In this document: positions 1 to 8,021 of the stretch, one piece after another | How the letters are laid out: the number at the start of each line of letters is the position of its first letter | Position numbering within the stretch: position 1 is the first letter of the stretch | Source: Cohnella thermotolerans DSM 17683 | Lineage (GTDB): Bacteria > Bacillota > Bacilli > Paenibacillales > Paenibacillaceae | Direction: 5' to 3' | Assembly: GCF_000429825.1 (NCBI RefSeq) | Contig: NZ_AUCP01000006.1 | Coordinates: 1-64,000 of the forward strand | Length of the DNA: 64,000 nt | Notes under the pieces: generated by a model | Database searches by the model: none | Told to the model about the DNA's origin: nothing | Seen by the model: only the letters and a program-made list of their open reading frames with translations | Translations under genes and position numbers: made by a program

Positions 1-1
1 A

Positions 2-75
2 ATCGAGTAGGAGGAGGCGCCTAGCCTCCGTCCTCTCACACCACCGTACATGCGGGTCCGCATACGGCGGTTCCA
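2..75 (-). ncRNA. Group II intron domains V and VI
   Basis: On the minus strand the sequence GAACCGCCGTATGCGG pairs with CCGCATGTACGGTGG to form the domain V hairpin. The GTGTGAGAGG linker follows, then a domain VI stem and the terminal CTACTCGAT. Domain V is the catalytic core of the ribozyme. The CGC triad and the GGTGGTGTGAGAGG stretch are what one expects from class C introns. This element fixes the 3' end of the intron at the left edge of the window. Confidence 0.85.
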
Positions 76-1472
76 AAAGGGTAACAAAGCTCCATATAAC
101 GAGTAAGCAAACTTTTCAGCCCTTTCGCTTCCCAATAGGAGGTCGGGAGGGCATTGTTTGTGTTTCGAGACATTTCCCATGCTCCTCGCCTGGAATAAGC
201 CATCACGCGGCCTGCCCATTCTGGGACCCCAAGTGCTCGGAGCTCTCGGATTCGGGTCCGTACCCGTTTCCATTGCTTCCACAGGCACATGCGCAGTCTG
301 CGGCGAATCCACTGGTCGAATTTCTCGCAGTGACCTTTCGCCGAAGCTAGTCGGAAATAGCCGATCCAGCCGATCATGTAGCGGTTTAGTTGCATAATCC
401 GGTTTTCCATAGACATTGATCGCGTTCGGTTCGTCAGCTCTCGTATTCTCTCCTTGAATCGCGAGATGGTTTGTGGAGCTAAACGAATCGTGGCTTTCTT
501 GTCCCTCAGGAAACTGAATCCGAGGAACTTACGGTTCCAAGGGCGATCGACCGCGCTTTTCTCTCGATTCACTTTCAGTTTCAGCTTTCCTTCTACAAAG
601 CGTGTTACCGAATCCATGACGCGTTCACCCGCACGTTTACTGGCAACGAAGATATTGCAGTCGTCCGCGTAGCGGACAAATCGCAACCCTCGTTCCGTTA
701 GCTCTTTGTCCAAGTCGTCTAGCAGAATGTTCGCTAAAAGCGGGCTTAGTGGTCCGCCCTGCGGCGTACCCTCTCCCGTTCTCTCGAACACGCCATTCGC
801 CATGACCCCTGCGTTTAGATAGGCTCGAATAAGCTTTAGGACACGCTTGTCCGTCACTTTTCGGGCTACCCTTGCCATGAGCATGTCGTGGTTCACTCGG
901 TCAAAGAACTTCGCTAAATCCATATCTACGACCCAGCGAAAGCCTTCTTGAATGTAATGCTGTGCTTGTTTTACCGCGTCATGTGCTCGCTTCCCGGGGC
1001 GGAAGCCATAGCTATGCCTCGAGAAACCAGCATCGAAGATCGGGTTCATCACTTGCAGAAGGGCTTGTTGAAGAAAGCGGTCCATCACGGTCGGGATGCC
1101 GAGCAGCCTTACGCCGCCTCCGGGTTTGGGGATTTCCACCCGTTTGACGGGCATGGGTCTGTAGGTTCCCGCGAGAAGTTCGGTCCTCACCGTCTCCCAG
1201 TGTGTTTTCAGGTAAGCTTGTAGATTCGCTACCGTTACACTGTCCACACCGGGCGCTCCTCCGTTCTGCACCACTCGCTTGTAGGCGAGCCTAAGGTTAT
1301 CTCCTTTGAGCATTCGTTCTAACAAGTCGTTATTCGCTTCGCGAGAGGAAGGGGCGACTTGTGCCGACGAAGAACTCGGCACTCCGGCATACCCTGACGG
1401 CTTCACCGCTTCTCTTTGCCGCAAGCTCCCTTGCGGGATATTCTGCTGTCTTTGCTCTTCATGCGAACGCAT
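36..1472 (-). CDS. ltrA: Group II intron reverse transcriptase/maturase
   Basis: This 478-residue intron-encoded protein combines reverse transcriptase and maturase (domain X) activities that splice the intron RNA and copy it into new sites. The RT fingers start near residue 45; the motif GGAPGVDSV, the GTPQGGPLSP block and the active-site VRYADDCNIF are all present. The thumb and domain X follow (LGFSFLRDKK onward, including QLNRYMIGWIGYF). No HNH endonuclease domain follows domain X. This agrees with class C introns, which use terminator or replication structures instead of target cleavage. The start ATG follows a GAGAGAGG stretch. The frame is intact, so the element may still be mobile. 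The N-terminal 40 residues are low-complexity and poorly conserved in this family. Confidence 0.95.
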   Translation of the reverse strand: MRSHEEQRQQNIPQGSLRQREAVKPSGYAGVPSSSSAQVAPSSREANNDLLERMLKGDNLRLAYKRVVQNGGAPGVDSVTVANLQAYLKTHWETVRTELLAGTYRPMPVKRVEIPKPGGGVRLLGIPTVMDRFLQQALLQVMNPIFDAGFSRHSYGFRPGKRAHDAVKQAQHYIQEGFRWVVDMDLAKFFDRVNHDMLMARVARKVTDKRVLKLIRAYLNAGVMANGVFERTGEGTPQGGPLSPLLANILLDDLDKELTERGLRFVRYADDCNIFVASKRAGERVMDSVTRFVEGKLKLKVNREKSAVDRPWNRKFLGFSFLRDKKATIRLAPQTISRFKERIRELTNRTRSMSMENRIMQLNRYMIGWIGYFRLASAKGHCEKFDQWIRRRLRMCLWKQWKRVRTRIRELRALGVPEWAGRVMAYSRRGAWEMSRNTNNALPTSYWEAKGLKSLLTRYMELCYPFGTAVCGPACTVV

Positions 1473-1881
1473 CGGTTTCCTCTCTCCTTTCGGTTCAGCC
1501 CTTCCGGTTTCCGGCGTCCCGTACTCCCGTACTATGGCCTCTGCTGACTCCTGTAGATTCAGCGCGGCTTCTCAGCCGCGGTTACGAAATGATTTCGCGT
1601 ATTCCACAGGCCTCCCCAGATAAGAACGTCATCTTTCTGCCCGCAACCACTCCATTTACACAGATAGCCTTTGGCGACTTTGGATTTCGTCATGTCGTGG
1701 TGACTCATCCGACTATCTCTGCCTCAGATGGAGTTTGTGTCCCTTGGCTCGTGCATTTGCCTCCAGCTTCCTTCAGATTCCACCTCACGGTGGACACCCT
1801 TGCTCTTGGCTAACGGTAGGCGTTCGCCAGCCCCCGTTCGGGACTTTCACCCTAGAGATGACGCCCATGCTGGGCGTACAC

Positions 1882-1920
1882 GCAAACAAGCACCCGGGCC
1901 TGAAGGGCTTCGGGTGCTTG
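1882..1920 (-). terminator. trxA terminator hairpin and intron target site
   Basis: A perfect 10-bp stem, CAAGCACCCG/CGGGTGCTTG (1887-1896 and 1911-1920), lies 23 bp behind the trxA stop. On the transcript it is followed by only TTTGC before the intron begins, so the uridine tract seems to be interrupted by the insertion. Termination may therefore depend on the shortened tract. Confidence 0.85.
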
Positions 1921-1943
1921 CCGAGCAACATATGCAGCTAAAA

Positions 1944-2255
1944 TTACAGTTGGCTTTGAATTTTGGATTTGAGCGCGTCCTTGCTTTGCAGACCGACCAG
2001 CTTGTCGACCGGTTGGCCGTTCTTGAACAGGATCAGCGTCGGAATGCTCATGACGCCGAATTGGGAAGCCAGTTCCGGTTCTTCGTCGACGTTCACTTTC
2101 GCGATCGTAGCTTGGCCCTTCAGTTCTTCGGCCAGCTCTTCGACGATCGGGAGCTGCATTTTGCAAGGTCCGCACCAGGGCGCCCAGAAATCGAGCAGGG
2201 ATACGCCTTCGGAGACCGTTGCGTTGAAATTTTCTTTCGTTACGGCTACTGCCAT
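1944..2255 (-). CDS. trxA: Thioredoxin
   Basis: A 103-residue cytoplasmic thioredoxin that reduces protein disulfides with electrons from thioredoxin reductase. The active site WCGPC is at residues 27-31, the cis-proline loop reads SIPTLILF, and the C-terminal KSKIQSQL helix closes the fold. The start at 2255 is chosen because AAAAGGAG lies nine bases upstream; a longer frame to 2300 has no such site. It lies 103 bp downstream of an Rrf2-type regulator in the same direction and may share its transcript, with a terminator directly after the stop. The group II intron has inserted just behind that terminator, leaving the coding sequence intact. Confidence 0.96.
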   Translation of the reverse strand: MAVAVTKENFNATVSEGVSLLDFWAPWCGPCKMQLPIVEELAEELKGQATIAKVNVDEEPELASQFGVMSIPTLILFKNGQPVDKLVGLQSKDALKSKIQSQL

Positions 2256-2358
2256 GTTACTCCACTCCTTTTGGGAATATATGATTGGATATTCATGCAA
2301 TTTATGATGATCGGGATTGAATGAACCCCCGTTGCATCCTCATAAACCATCCCCCCGG

Positions 2359-2784
2359 CTAGACGTGTTGACGCTCCTTGATTTGCGCCAGCATCGAGCC
2401 GATCGTGATCTGCGAAAAGTAGCTCTCGAGCTGCTTCTCCGCTCCGCAAAACACTGAATTCATGACGTCCTGCATGTTCGAACCGACCAGACAGTCCATC
2501 TCGGGATTGCCCGAGCACCAGCTCGGCGCGAGCGAGCCAGCGGCCATCGCTCGATAGACGTCGGCCAGCGTCACGTTGTCCGGCTCTTGCGTCAGCTTGT
2601 AGCCGCCGCCCGAGCCTTCGCGGGTCGCCACAAACCCCAATTTGCGGAGACAACCGAGCACCTTCCGAACCCTCGCCGGATGGGTACAGACATTCGCGGC
2701 GATCTCTTCGCTGGAAGCCATCCCCTCCGGTCGGTGCGCCAGGAGCACGAGACTGTGGACGGCAATTACAAATTCGCTATTCAT
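2359..2784 (-). CDS. Rrf2-family transcriptional regulator
   Basis: A 141-residue winged-helix regulator of the Rrf2 family, which includes IscR, NsrR and CymR. The N-terminal HTH ends in the family signature GSGGGYKL near residues 57-64. Cysteines at 90, 98 and 113 lie in the region that carries the iron-sulfur ligands of IscR, but their spacing (8 and 15) differs from the IscR pattern. A cluster or thiol sensor is therefore possible but not shown. ATG 2784 follows GGGGAGG by nine bases. A consensus promoter with an overlapping perfect palindrome lies immediately upstream, which points to autoregulation. trxA follows in the same direction, so a redox-stress role is an inference from context. 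Confidence 0.9.
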   Translation of the reverse strand: MNSEFVIAVHSLVLLAHRPEGMASSEEIAANVCTHPARVRKVLGCLRKLGFVATREGSGGGYKLTQEPDNVTLADVYRAMAAGSLAPSWCSGNPEMDCLVGSNMQDVMNSVFCGAEKQLESYFSQITIGSMLAQIKERQHV

Positions 2785-2807
2785 TGCGCGTCGCCTCCCC
2801 GGTTGTT

Positions 2808-2842
2808 ACTGTAATAATATCAATTACAGTTGAACTTGTCAA
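2808..2842 (-). promoter_or_regulatory. Promoter and palindromic operator of the Rrf2 gene
   Basis: Reading the minus strand, TTGACA (2837-2842) and TATTAT (2814-2819) are separated by exactly 17 bases, a near-perfect housekeeping promoter. A perfect palindrome, ACTGTAAT-N7-ATTACAGT (2808-2830), covers the -10 box and half of the spacer. A dimer bound there would block RNA polymerase. Rrf2 proteins usually bind such sites and repress their own genes, so this is very probably the operator. Confidence 0.85.
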
Positions 2843-2846
2843 GCGA

Positions 2847-3674
2847 TCAGAAATCGACTTGATCGGGATCCGCCCCGAACCGCCGGTCTTCGTTCAAGCC
2901 GTCGATCCGCTCCATATCCTCCCGCGTCAGACGGAAATCGAACACATTCGCATTTTCGCGGATGCGTTCGGGCCGCACCGACTTCGGAATCGTTACGACG
3001 CCGAGCTGCAGATGCCACCGAATCAAAATTTGCGCCGGCGTCTTGCCGTACTTGTCCGCAAGCTCTTGCAGCAACGACACGTCCAGCCTGCCGTTCATCA
3101 GGGGGCGCCAGCTCTCCAGCTGGATGCCCTCGCGCTTGCAAAATTCGAGCAGCGGCTTGCGCGTCAGCAGCGGATGCATCTCCACCTGGTTGACCATCGG
3201 CTTGATCCGGCAGGAGCCCATCAAGTCCTCCAGGTGATGGATGAGGAAGTTGCTGACGCCGATCGCCCGCACCTTGCCTTCCTCATAGAGCGTCTCCAGC
3301 GCGCGGTACGTCTCTTTGTACTTGCCCGGAACCGGCCAATGCACCAAATAAAGGTCGACGTAGCCGGTGCCCAGACGTTCGAGACTGCGGTGAAAAGCTT
3401 CCAGCGTGGAATCGTACCCTTGCTCGCTGTTCCACACTTTCGTCGTGATGAACACCTGTTCCCGCGGAAGGCCGGAAGCGCGCACCGCCCGTCCCACGCT
3501 TTCCTCGTTCTCGTAGAGCGAAGCCGTATCGATCGCACGATACCCGGCTTGCAGCGCCGCGGCCACCGCGTTCTCCGTTTCCTCTCCCTGCTTGGACCTC
3601 CAGACGCCCAGGCCGAGCCTCGGCATCGAGATGCCGTTCAGCAGCTCCACCGTCGAATCGACGGATAAGTTCAT
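2847..3674 (-). CDS. Aldo/keto reductase
   Basis: A 275-residue NADPH-dependent oxidoreductase with the (beta/alpha)8 fold, of the AKR5 type close to Bacillus YvgN/YtbE (glyoxal and methylglyoxal reductases). The catalytic tetrad is visible as D49, Y54 (ASLYENEE), K79 (ITTKVW) and H112 (LVHWPVPG). The C-terminal cofactor motif reads VTIPKSVRPERI. The usual AYSPL strand is ESWRPL here, an acceptable variant. It stands alone on the minus strand, and its stop is close to the Rrf2 promoter. A role in detoxifying reactive carbonyls is inferred from the family; the substrate cannot be read from sequence. Confidence 0.93.
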   Translation of the reverse strand: MNLSVDSTVELLNGISMPRLGLGVWRSKQGEETENAVAAALQAGYRAIDTASLYENEESVGRAVRASGLPREQVFITTKVWNSEQGYDSTLEAFHRSLERLGTGYVDLYLVHWPVPGKYKETYRALETLYEEGKVRAIGVSNFLIHHLEDLMGSCRIKPMVNQVEMHPLLTRKPLLEFCKREGIQLESWRPLMNGRLDVSLLQELADKYGKTPAQILIRWHLQLGVVTIPKSVRPERIRENANVFDFRLTREDMERIDGLNEDRRFGADPDQVDF

Positions 3675-3805
3675 GATGGTTCTTCCCTTCTTCGGTTATT
3701 CGTCGTCAGCACATATTTTATCATCTGCGCCCGGGCGCTGCACATTTGTATCCCGCCAACCGGTCTGTCATACTAGGGGGGACTACTCCCGACGAGGTGA
3801 AAACG

Positions 3806-4462
3806 ATGCATATCCGCCTTTATTCCGATATGGTCTGTCCTTGGTGCCGCATCGGCAAGAAGAACTTATCCGACGCCATCCGCGAATGGGAAGACCGTAC
3901 CGCCGAGGATATCACGGTCAGTTACCACGCTTTCCTGTTGGACCCGTCCCTGCCTCCGGAAGGCCTTCCTTTTAAACAAGCGATGTCTGCCAAAATGGGC
4001 GGAGAAAGCCGCCTCGCTTCCGCGCTCGAAAGGGTGCGGGAAGCCGGAGCGAACGTCGGCGTCACGTTCCGGTGGGACCGGGTAACGCGCATGCCGAACA
4101 CGGTGCTCGCCCATCGGATTACCGCGCTGCTCCCCGAGGATCGCCGCGAGGAGTGGGTGGACGCCGTCATGACGGCGCATTTCGAATACGGGCGCGATAT
4201 CGCCAAGCAGGATGTGCTGCTGGAGCTGGCGAACGACCTTGGGCACGACCCGAATGGATTGGCCGACCGGCTTGCCGCCGGCGAAGGAGAAGCCGAAGTG
4301 CAAGCGGATCTGCAGCGAGCGCAAAGGATGGGCATTAGCGGCGTGCCGTTCTTCGTCATCGATGACAAATTCGGATTGTCCGGCGCCTATCCGGCCGCCG
4401 AATTCGTTCGCGCGTTCGAGAAAATTGCCGAGCAAGCTAAAGCTTCGGAAGAGGCGCAATAA
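3806..4462 (+). CDS. DsbA-family oxidoreductase (FrnE-like)
   Basis: A 218-residue protein of the DsbA/2-hydroxychromene-carboxylate isomerase superfamily, most like FrnE/YwbO. The redox motif CPWC is at residues 11-14 in MHIRLYSDMVCPWC, and the cis-proline segment reads ISGVPFFVID. No signal peptide is present, so it is cytoplasmic. ATG 3806 has GAGGTG upstream; the frame extends further up but without a ribosome binding site. FrnE-type proteins act as disulfide isomerases linked to oxidative stress. The gene is divergent from the aldo/keto reductase and is followed by the hairpin array. Confidence 0.92.
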   Translation: MHIRLYSDMVCPWCRIGKKNLSDAIREWEDRTAEDITVSYHAFLLDPSLPPEGLPFKQAMSAKMGGESRLASALERVREAGANVGVTFRWDRVTRMPNTVLAHRITALLPEDRREEWVDAVMTAHFEYGRDIAKQDVLLELANDLGHDPNGLADRLAAGEGEAEVQADLQRAQRMGISGVPFFVIDDKFGLSGAYPAAEFVRAFEKIAEQAKASEEAQ

Positions 4463-4574
4463 GCCGGAACAGCCGTCATGCCGTGCAATTGGGCCGGGCG
4501 GGCGATCTCTTCCGTGTACGATCGCCCCCCTCATCCCGAGCGGACACAGTCGAAATGGCCGCGATTTTCATCCC

Positions 4575-4820
4575 TGAGGCTCAACAAGGTGCTTTTGGGG
4601 CCTTGTTCGCTCGCTCCCTCCAGCCCAGACGCCCAACAAGGCGCTTTTCCGGCCTTGTTTACCCGCTCCTTCGGTCCCAGGCGCCCAACAAGGTGCATTT
4701 CGGGCCTTATTCATCAGCTCCCTCGGCCCCTGACGCTCAACAAGGTGCTTTTGGGGCCTTGTTCACCCGCTACCTCCGCCCCAGGCGCCCAACAAGGTGG
4801 TTTTTTGACCTTGTTGCTCG
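4575..4820. repeat. Array A: five 52-bp hairpin repeats
   Basis: Five tandem units begin with AACAAGG at 4583, 4635, 4687, 4739 and 4791, an exact 52-bp period. Each unit holds an inverted repeat, AACAAGG with CCTTGTT (one copy CCTTATT), enclosing an 11-bp loop such as TGCTTTTGGGG. About 27 bp of diverged linker rich in CGCTCC/CCAGGCGCC separate the hairpins. Stems are far better conserved than linkers, so the palindrome seems to be what is kept. Because 52 is not a multiple of three, the open frames that cross the array do not give a repeated peptide and look accidental. Confidence 0.93.
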
Positions 4821-4842
4821 AGAGCGGCTGCGAGGTGAAAAA

Positions 4843-5128
4843 AAAGCCCGACCGTCGCGGCTCCCGGAGGGACGCGAAACGGACAGGCGTTTGAGACGTT
4901 CGCGGCGTTTGCGACGTTTGCGGAAATTGCGGTGTTTCCAACCCTTCCGAATCCTCCTGCGGCACTTGCTCAACTTGCGGCACTCCCTGCACTTGCAGCC
5001 CTGCACTTACGGCACTTACGGCACTTCCTGCGCTTCCACGCTTCCGAGACTCGCCGCATTTTGGGCGCTTGCCTTTGTTGCATTCGCTAACGAGCGTATC
5101 ACCCACCCGGCAAACTCCGCCATCCCGC
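4843..5128. other. Low-complexity intergenic DNA, no gene seen
   Basis: Two patches of short degenerate repeats fill this stretch. About 4889-4926 holds GACGTTTGCG-like 9-mers, and about 4964-5040 holds repeated CGGCACTT/CTGCACTT 9- to 12-mers. Frames that cross it give only low-complexity peptides (TPQFPQTSQTPRTSQTP). The patch lies behind the last gene of the dpp operon. Confidence 0.55.
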
Positions 5129-6103
5129 TCAGAACAGCGGGAAATGGCACGCGGCTTGCCGGCCCGGCGCCGCCTCCACTAAGGCCGGCTCCTCGACGCG
5201 GCACCTCTCTTTCGCGAACGGACAACGCGGGTGGAAGCGGCAGCCGGAAGGCGGATTCGCCGGCGAAGGCACTTCGCCCTGCAGAATGATCCGCTCCCGC
5301 TTACCCCGCAGCCGCGGCTGCGGAATGGCCGAGAGCAGCACCGCCGTGTACGGGTGCAGCGGCTTCGCGAACAGCTCGTCCGTACTCGCGACCTCCACTA
5401 TTTTCCCCAGGTACATGACGCCGACCCGATTCGAAATATGCCGCACGACGTTGAGGCCGTGAGCAATGAACAAGTATGTAAGCCCCAGCTCCTGTTGGAG
5501 CTTCATCAACAGGTTCAGCACCTGCGACTGCACCGACACGTCGAGCGCCGACACCGCTTCGTCGGCGACGATGAATTTCGGCTCGAGCGCGATCGCGCGG
5601 GCGATGCCGATCCGCTGCCGCTGGCCGCCGGAGAACTCGTGCGGGTAGCGGTTGCGGCGGGTCGCGTCGAGCCCGACCAGCTCCATCAGCTGCACGACGC
5701 GGTCGTCGATCTCGGACGCGGACATTTTCCGATGCAAGCGCAGCGGCTCTCCGATCAGATCCTTCACAAGGAACCGGGGATTGAGCGAGCCCATCGGATC
5801 CTGGAAAATAATTTGCATCTCTTCGCGCAAGCCGCGCAGCTCCCCGGAGCCCAGCCGCTGAATGTCGCGGCCTTCGAACCGCACTTCCCCGTCCGTCGCC
5901 CGCTTCAGGTTCAGCATGACGCGGCCGAGCGTCGATTTGCCGCAGCCGGATTCGCCGACAAGGCCGAACGTCTCGCCCGGCCGAACGCCGAAGGATACAT
6001 CATCGACAGCCTTCACATTGCCGACGACGCGGCTGAACAGCCCACGCTTGATCGGAAAATATTTTTTCAAATGACGGGCTTCGATCAAATACGGCTCGCT
6101 CAT
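5129..6103 (-). CDS. dppF: Oligopeptide/dipeptide ABC transporter ATP-binding protein
   Basis: A 324-residue ATPase that powers uptake of peptides together with its partner DppD. Walker [10 protein letters not shown] is at residues 50-58, the signature FSGGQRQR near 157-164, Walker [13 protein letters not shown] near 178-189, and the family-specific C-terminal extension has the cysteine-rich [15 protein letters not shown]. The segment after the H-loop histidine reads AHGLNVV instead of the usual AHDL. ATG 6103 follows GGAGG and overlaps the dppD stop by four bases (ATGA), indicating translational coupling. It is the last gene of the operon dppBCDF with its binding protein. Confidence 0.94.
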   Translation of the reverse strand: MSEPYLIEARHLKKYFPIKRGLFSRVVGNVKAVDDVSFGVRPGETFGLVGESGCGKSTLGRVMLNLKRATDGEVRFEGRDIQRLGSGELRGLREEMQIIFQDPMGSLNPRFLVKDLIGEPLRLHRKMSASEIDDRVVQLMELVGLDATRRNRYPHEFSGGQRQRIGIARAIALEPKFIVADEAVSALDVSVQSQVLNLLMKLQQELGLTYLFIAHGLNVVRHISNRVGVMYLGKIVEVASTDELFAKPLHPYTAVLLSAIPQPRLRGKRERIILQGEVPSPANPPSGCRFHPRCPFAKERCRVEEPALVEAAPGRQAACHFPLF

Positions 6104-7092
6104 GACGTCTTCACCTCCGGTCCGCTCTCCAACCAGCACGCCGATCGATGGCCGTCCGGCGTCGGCAGCAGCGGCGGCTCCTCCCGGAAGCACCGCTCCT
6201 TCGCGTGCGGGCATCGCGGATTGAACCGGCACCCGGCCGGCAAGTCGCCGATGCCCGGAATGCCGCCGCGAATTGTGTAAAGCGTCGTGCCGCGTTCTCC
6301 CGTCAGCCCCGGAATGGACTGAAGCAGCCCGAGCGTATATGGGTGGCGCGGCCGCTCGAAAATTTCCTCCGCGGTCCCTTCCTCCACGATCGCGCCCGCG
6401 TACATGACGGCGATCCGGTCCGCCATCTCGGCGGCTACGCCCATATCGTGCGTAATGAGCAAGATGGACGTCTTCAGTTCACGCTTCAGCTTCTGCAGCA
6501 GCTCCAGGATTTGCGCCTGAACGGTGACGTCCAGCGCCGTCGTAGGCTCGTCTGCGATAATGAGCTCCGGGTCGCACGCCAGCGCCATGGCGATGACGAC
6601 GCGCTGGCACATGCCGCCGGACAATTCGTGCGGATACTGCCCCGCGCGCACTTCCGGATCGGGAATGCCGACCAGCCGCAGCATGTCGACAGCTTTGTTC
6701 CAGGCTTCTCTAGCATTCATTTGCTTGTGGATACGGAGGGTCTCCGCGATCTGGTCCCCGACCGTAAATACCGGGTTCAGCGCGGACATCGGGTCCTGGA
6801 ACACCATCGAGATCCGGTTGCCGCGAATCCGCATCATCTCGTCCTGCGGCTTGTTCGTCAACTCGTCGCCGTGGAATTTGATCTCCCCTTCGGCGATCAC
6901 GCCGCCGGCGTAGTCGATCAGCCGCATTACGGCGAGCGAGGTGACGCTCTTGCCGCTGCCGGATTCGCCCACGACGCAGAGTGTCTGTCCCTTCTCGAGC
7001 GAGAGCGACACGCGGTCCGCCGCTTTGACGAAGCCCTTGTCCGTCAAGAAGCCGACCGTCAAGTCTTTGATTTCAAGAAGCTTTGGCGCCAT
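6100..7092 (-). CDS. dppD: Oligopeptide/dipeptide ABC transporter ATP-binding protein
   Basis: A 330-residue ATPase, the first of the pair in this transporter. Walker A GESGSGKS lies at residues 42-49, the signature is LSGGMCQRV (the usual arginine after GGM is a cysteine), Walker B is [12 protein letters not shown], and the C-terminal cysteine-rich segment [15 protein letters not shown] is the oligopeptide-transporter hallmark. The start at 7092 is supported by AAGGAGG upstream; it overlaps the end of the permease gene dppC by 34 bp. The longer frame to 7269 is a shadow of dppC. The C-terminal cysteines bind a [4Fe-4S] cluster in some homologues. Confidence 0.94.
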   Translation of the reverse strand: MAPKLLEIKDLTVGFLTDKGFVKAADRVSLSLEKGQTLCVVGESGSGKSVTSLAVMRLIDYAGGVIAEGEIKFHGDELTNKPQDEMMRIRGNRISMVFQDPMSALNPVFTVGDQIAETLRIHKQMNAREAWNKAVDMLRLVGIPDPEVRAGQYPHELSGGMCQRVVIAMALACDPELIIADEPTTALDVTVQAQILELLQKLKRELKTSILLITHDMGVAAEMADRIAVMYAGAIVEEGTAEEIFERPRHPYTLGLLQSIPGLTGERGTTLYTIRGGIPGIGDLPAGCRFNPRCPHAKERCFREEPPLLPTPDGHRSACWLESGPEVKTS

Positions 7093-8021
7093 CGGTCGAA
7101 CCTCCTTCCGGTCAGAAGCGTCTTCTTCCTCGGGTCCATCGCGTCGCGGATGCCGTCGCCGATGAAGTTGACGGCCAGCACGACGATCAGGATGCACAAG
7201 CCCGGGTACACCGCCTGCATCGGATCGATGAGCATGTAAGCCTGCGCGTTGGACAGCATCAATCCCCAACTGGTTTGCGGCATCTGGATGCCGAGTCCCA
7301 GATAGGACAAGCCGGATTCGCTCAGAATCGCGTTGCCGACCATCAGCGTCGCGTTGACAATGATCGGAGCGGACGCGTTGCGCAGCAGATGGCGGAAGAT
7401 GATGCCCCAGTCGGACACGCCGATCGCCCGGGCCGCTTCGACGTATTGCATCTCCCGAAGCTGCAGGAACGTGCCGCGCACGAGACGGGCGACGCTCATC
7501 CAGCCGGTCAGAGACAGAATCAGAATCATATAGGAAAATTTAGAGCCGAAAATGGCCAGTACCAGAATGTTCAGGAACAGCAGCGGGATGGAGTTCATGA
7601 CGTCGACGAGACGCATGAAGAACGAGTCGATCCAGCCGCCGAAATAGCCGGAGATCGCGCCGATGAGCGTGCCGATGGCGACAGCGGCAACCGCGACGCT
7701 GAAGCCGACCAGCAGCGAAATCCGGCTGCTGTAGAGCAGCCGCGAGAATATATCGCGTCCCAGATCGTCCGTTCCGAGCAGATGGTTGCCGGAGCCGGCG
7801 GGCAAATTCGGGAACATCATATCGATCTTGGCGGGATCGTAGGGCGCGATCAAGGGCGTAAACAGAGCGACAAGAATGAAGAAGCCGAGCACAATGAGGC
7901 CGGTGACGGCTAAGCGGTTGCGCTTGAACTTCTTCCAGCCCGTTCGCCAAGCGCCCGGAGCGCGGGTGACGACATTCGCGCGATCGCCGCGAGAAGGTGC
8001 GGTCGAGACGGTCGGACTCAT
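7059..8021 (-). CDS. dppC: Oligopeptide/dipeptide ABC transporter permease
   Basis: A 320-residue membrane protein with the N-terminal OppC-type anchor (FKRNRLAVTGLIVLGFFILV) and a six-helix permease domain. The HPLGTDDLGRD-like extracellular motif (LLGTDDLGRDIFSRLL) and the EAA loop (EAARAIGVSDWGIIFRHLL) that docks on the ATPases are clear. The start overlaps the stop of dppB by four bases, so the two permeases are coupled. Peptide versus nickel or glycan specificity cannot be decided from the permease. Confidence 0.94.
   Translation of the reverse strand: MSPTVSTAPSRGDRANVVTRAPGAWRTGWKKFKRNRLAVTGLIVLGFFILVALFTPLIAPYDPAKIDMMFPNLPAGSGNHLLGTDDLGRDIFSRLLYSSRISLLVGFSVAVAAVAIGTLIGAISGYFGGWIDSFFMRLVDVMNSIPLLFLNILVLAIFGSKFSYMILILSLTGWMSVARLVRGTFLQLREMQYVEAARAIGVSDWGIIFRHLLRNASAPIIVNATLMVGNAILSESGLSYLGLGIQMPQTSWGLMLSNAQAYMLIDPMQAVYPGLCILIVVLAVNFIGDGIRDAMDPRKKTLLTGRRFDRWRQSFLKSKT

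Larger units (their letters stand above)
1..1881 (-). mobile_element. Group II (class C) intron, essentially full length
   Basis: This is a self-splicing retroelement on the minus strand. Its 5' end is read as GTGTACGCCC at 1881, followed by a hairpin (ACGCCC/GGGCGT) and the conserved CTAGGGTGAAAGTCC run typical of bacterial group II domain I. The 3' end is domain V/VI at about 2-75, ending in CTACTCGAT. The domain V strand begins GAACCGCCG, giving a CGC catalytic triad, which is characteristic of class C introns rather than the AGC of other classes. The encoded protein lies in domain IV. The 5' splice site falls four bases behind the stem of the trxA terminator (stem 1887-1920); class C introns are known to insert behind terminator hairpins. 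The length of about 1.9 kb fits the class. The 3' exon lies outside the window, so the 3' boundary is uncertain by one or two bases. Confidence 0.93.

Noticed and set aside
4478-5289. Frames across array A and the low-complexity patch
   Set aside because: The 52-bp period breaks frame; the peptides are low complexity and have no start signal.
6100-7269. 389-residue version of DppD
   Set aside because: The first 59 residues are the complement-frame reading of dppC, and a strong ribosome binding site supports the start at 7092.
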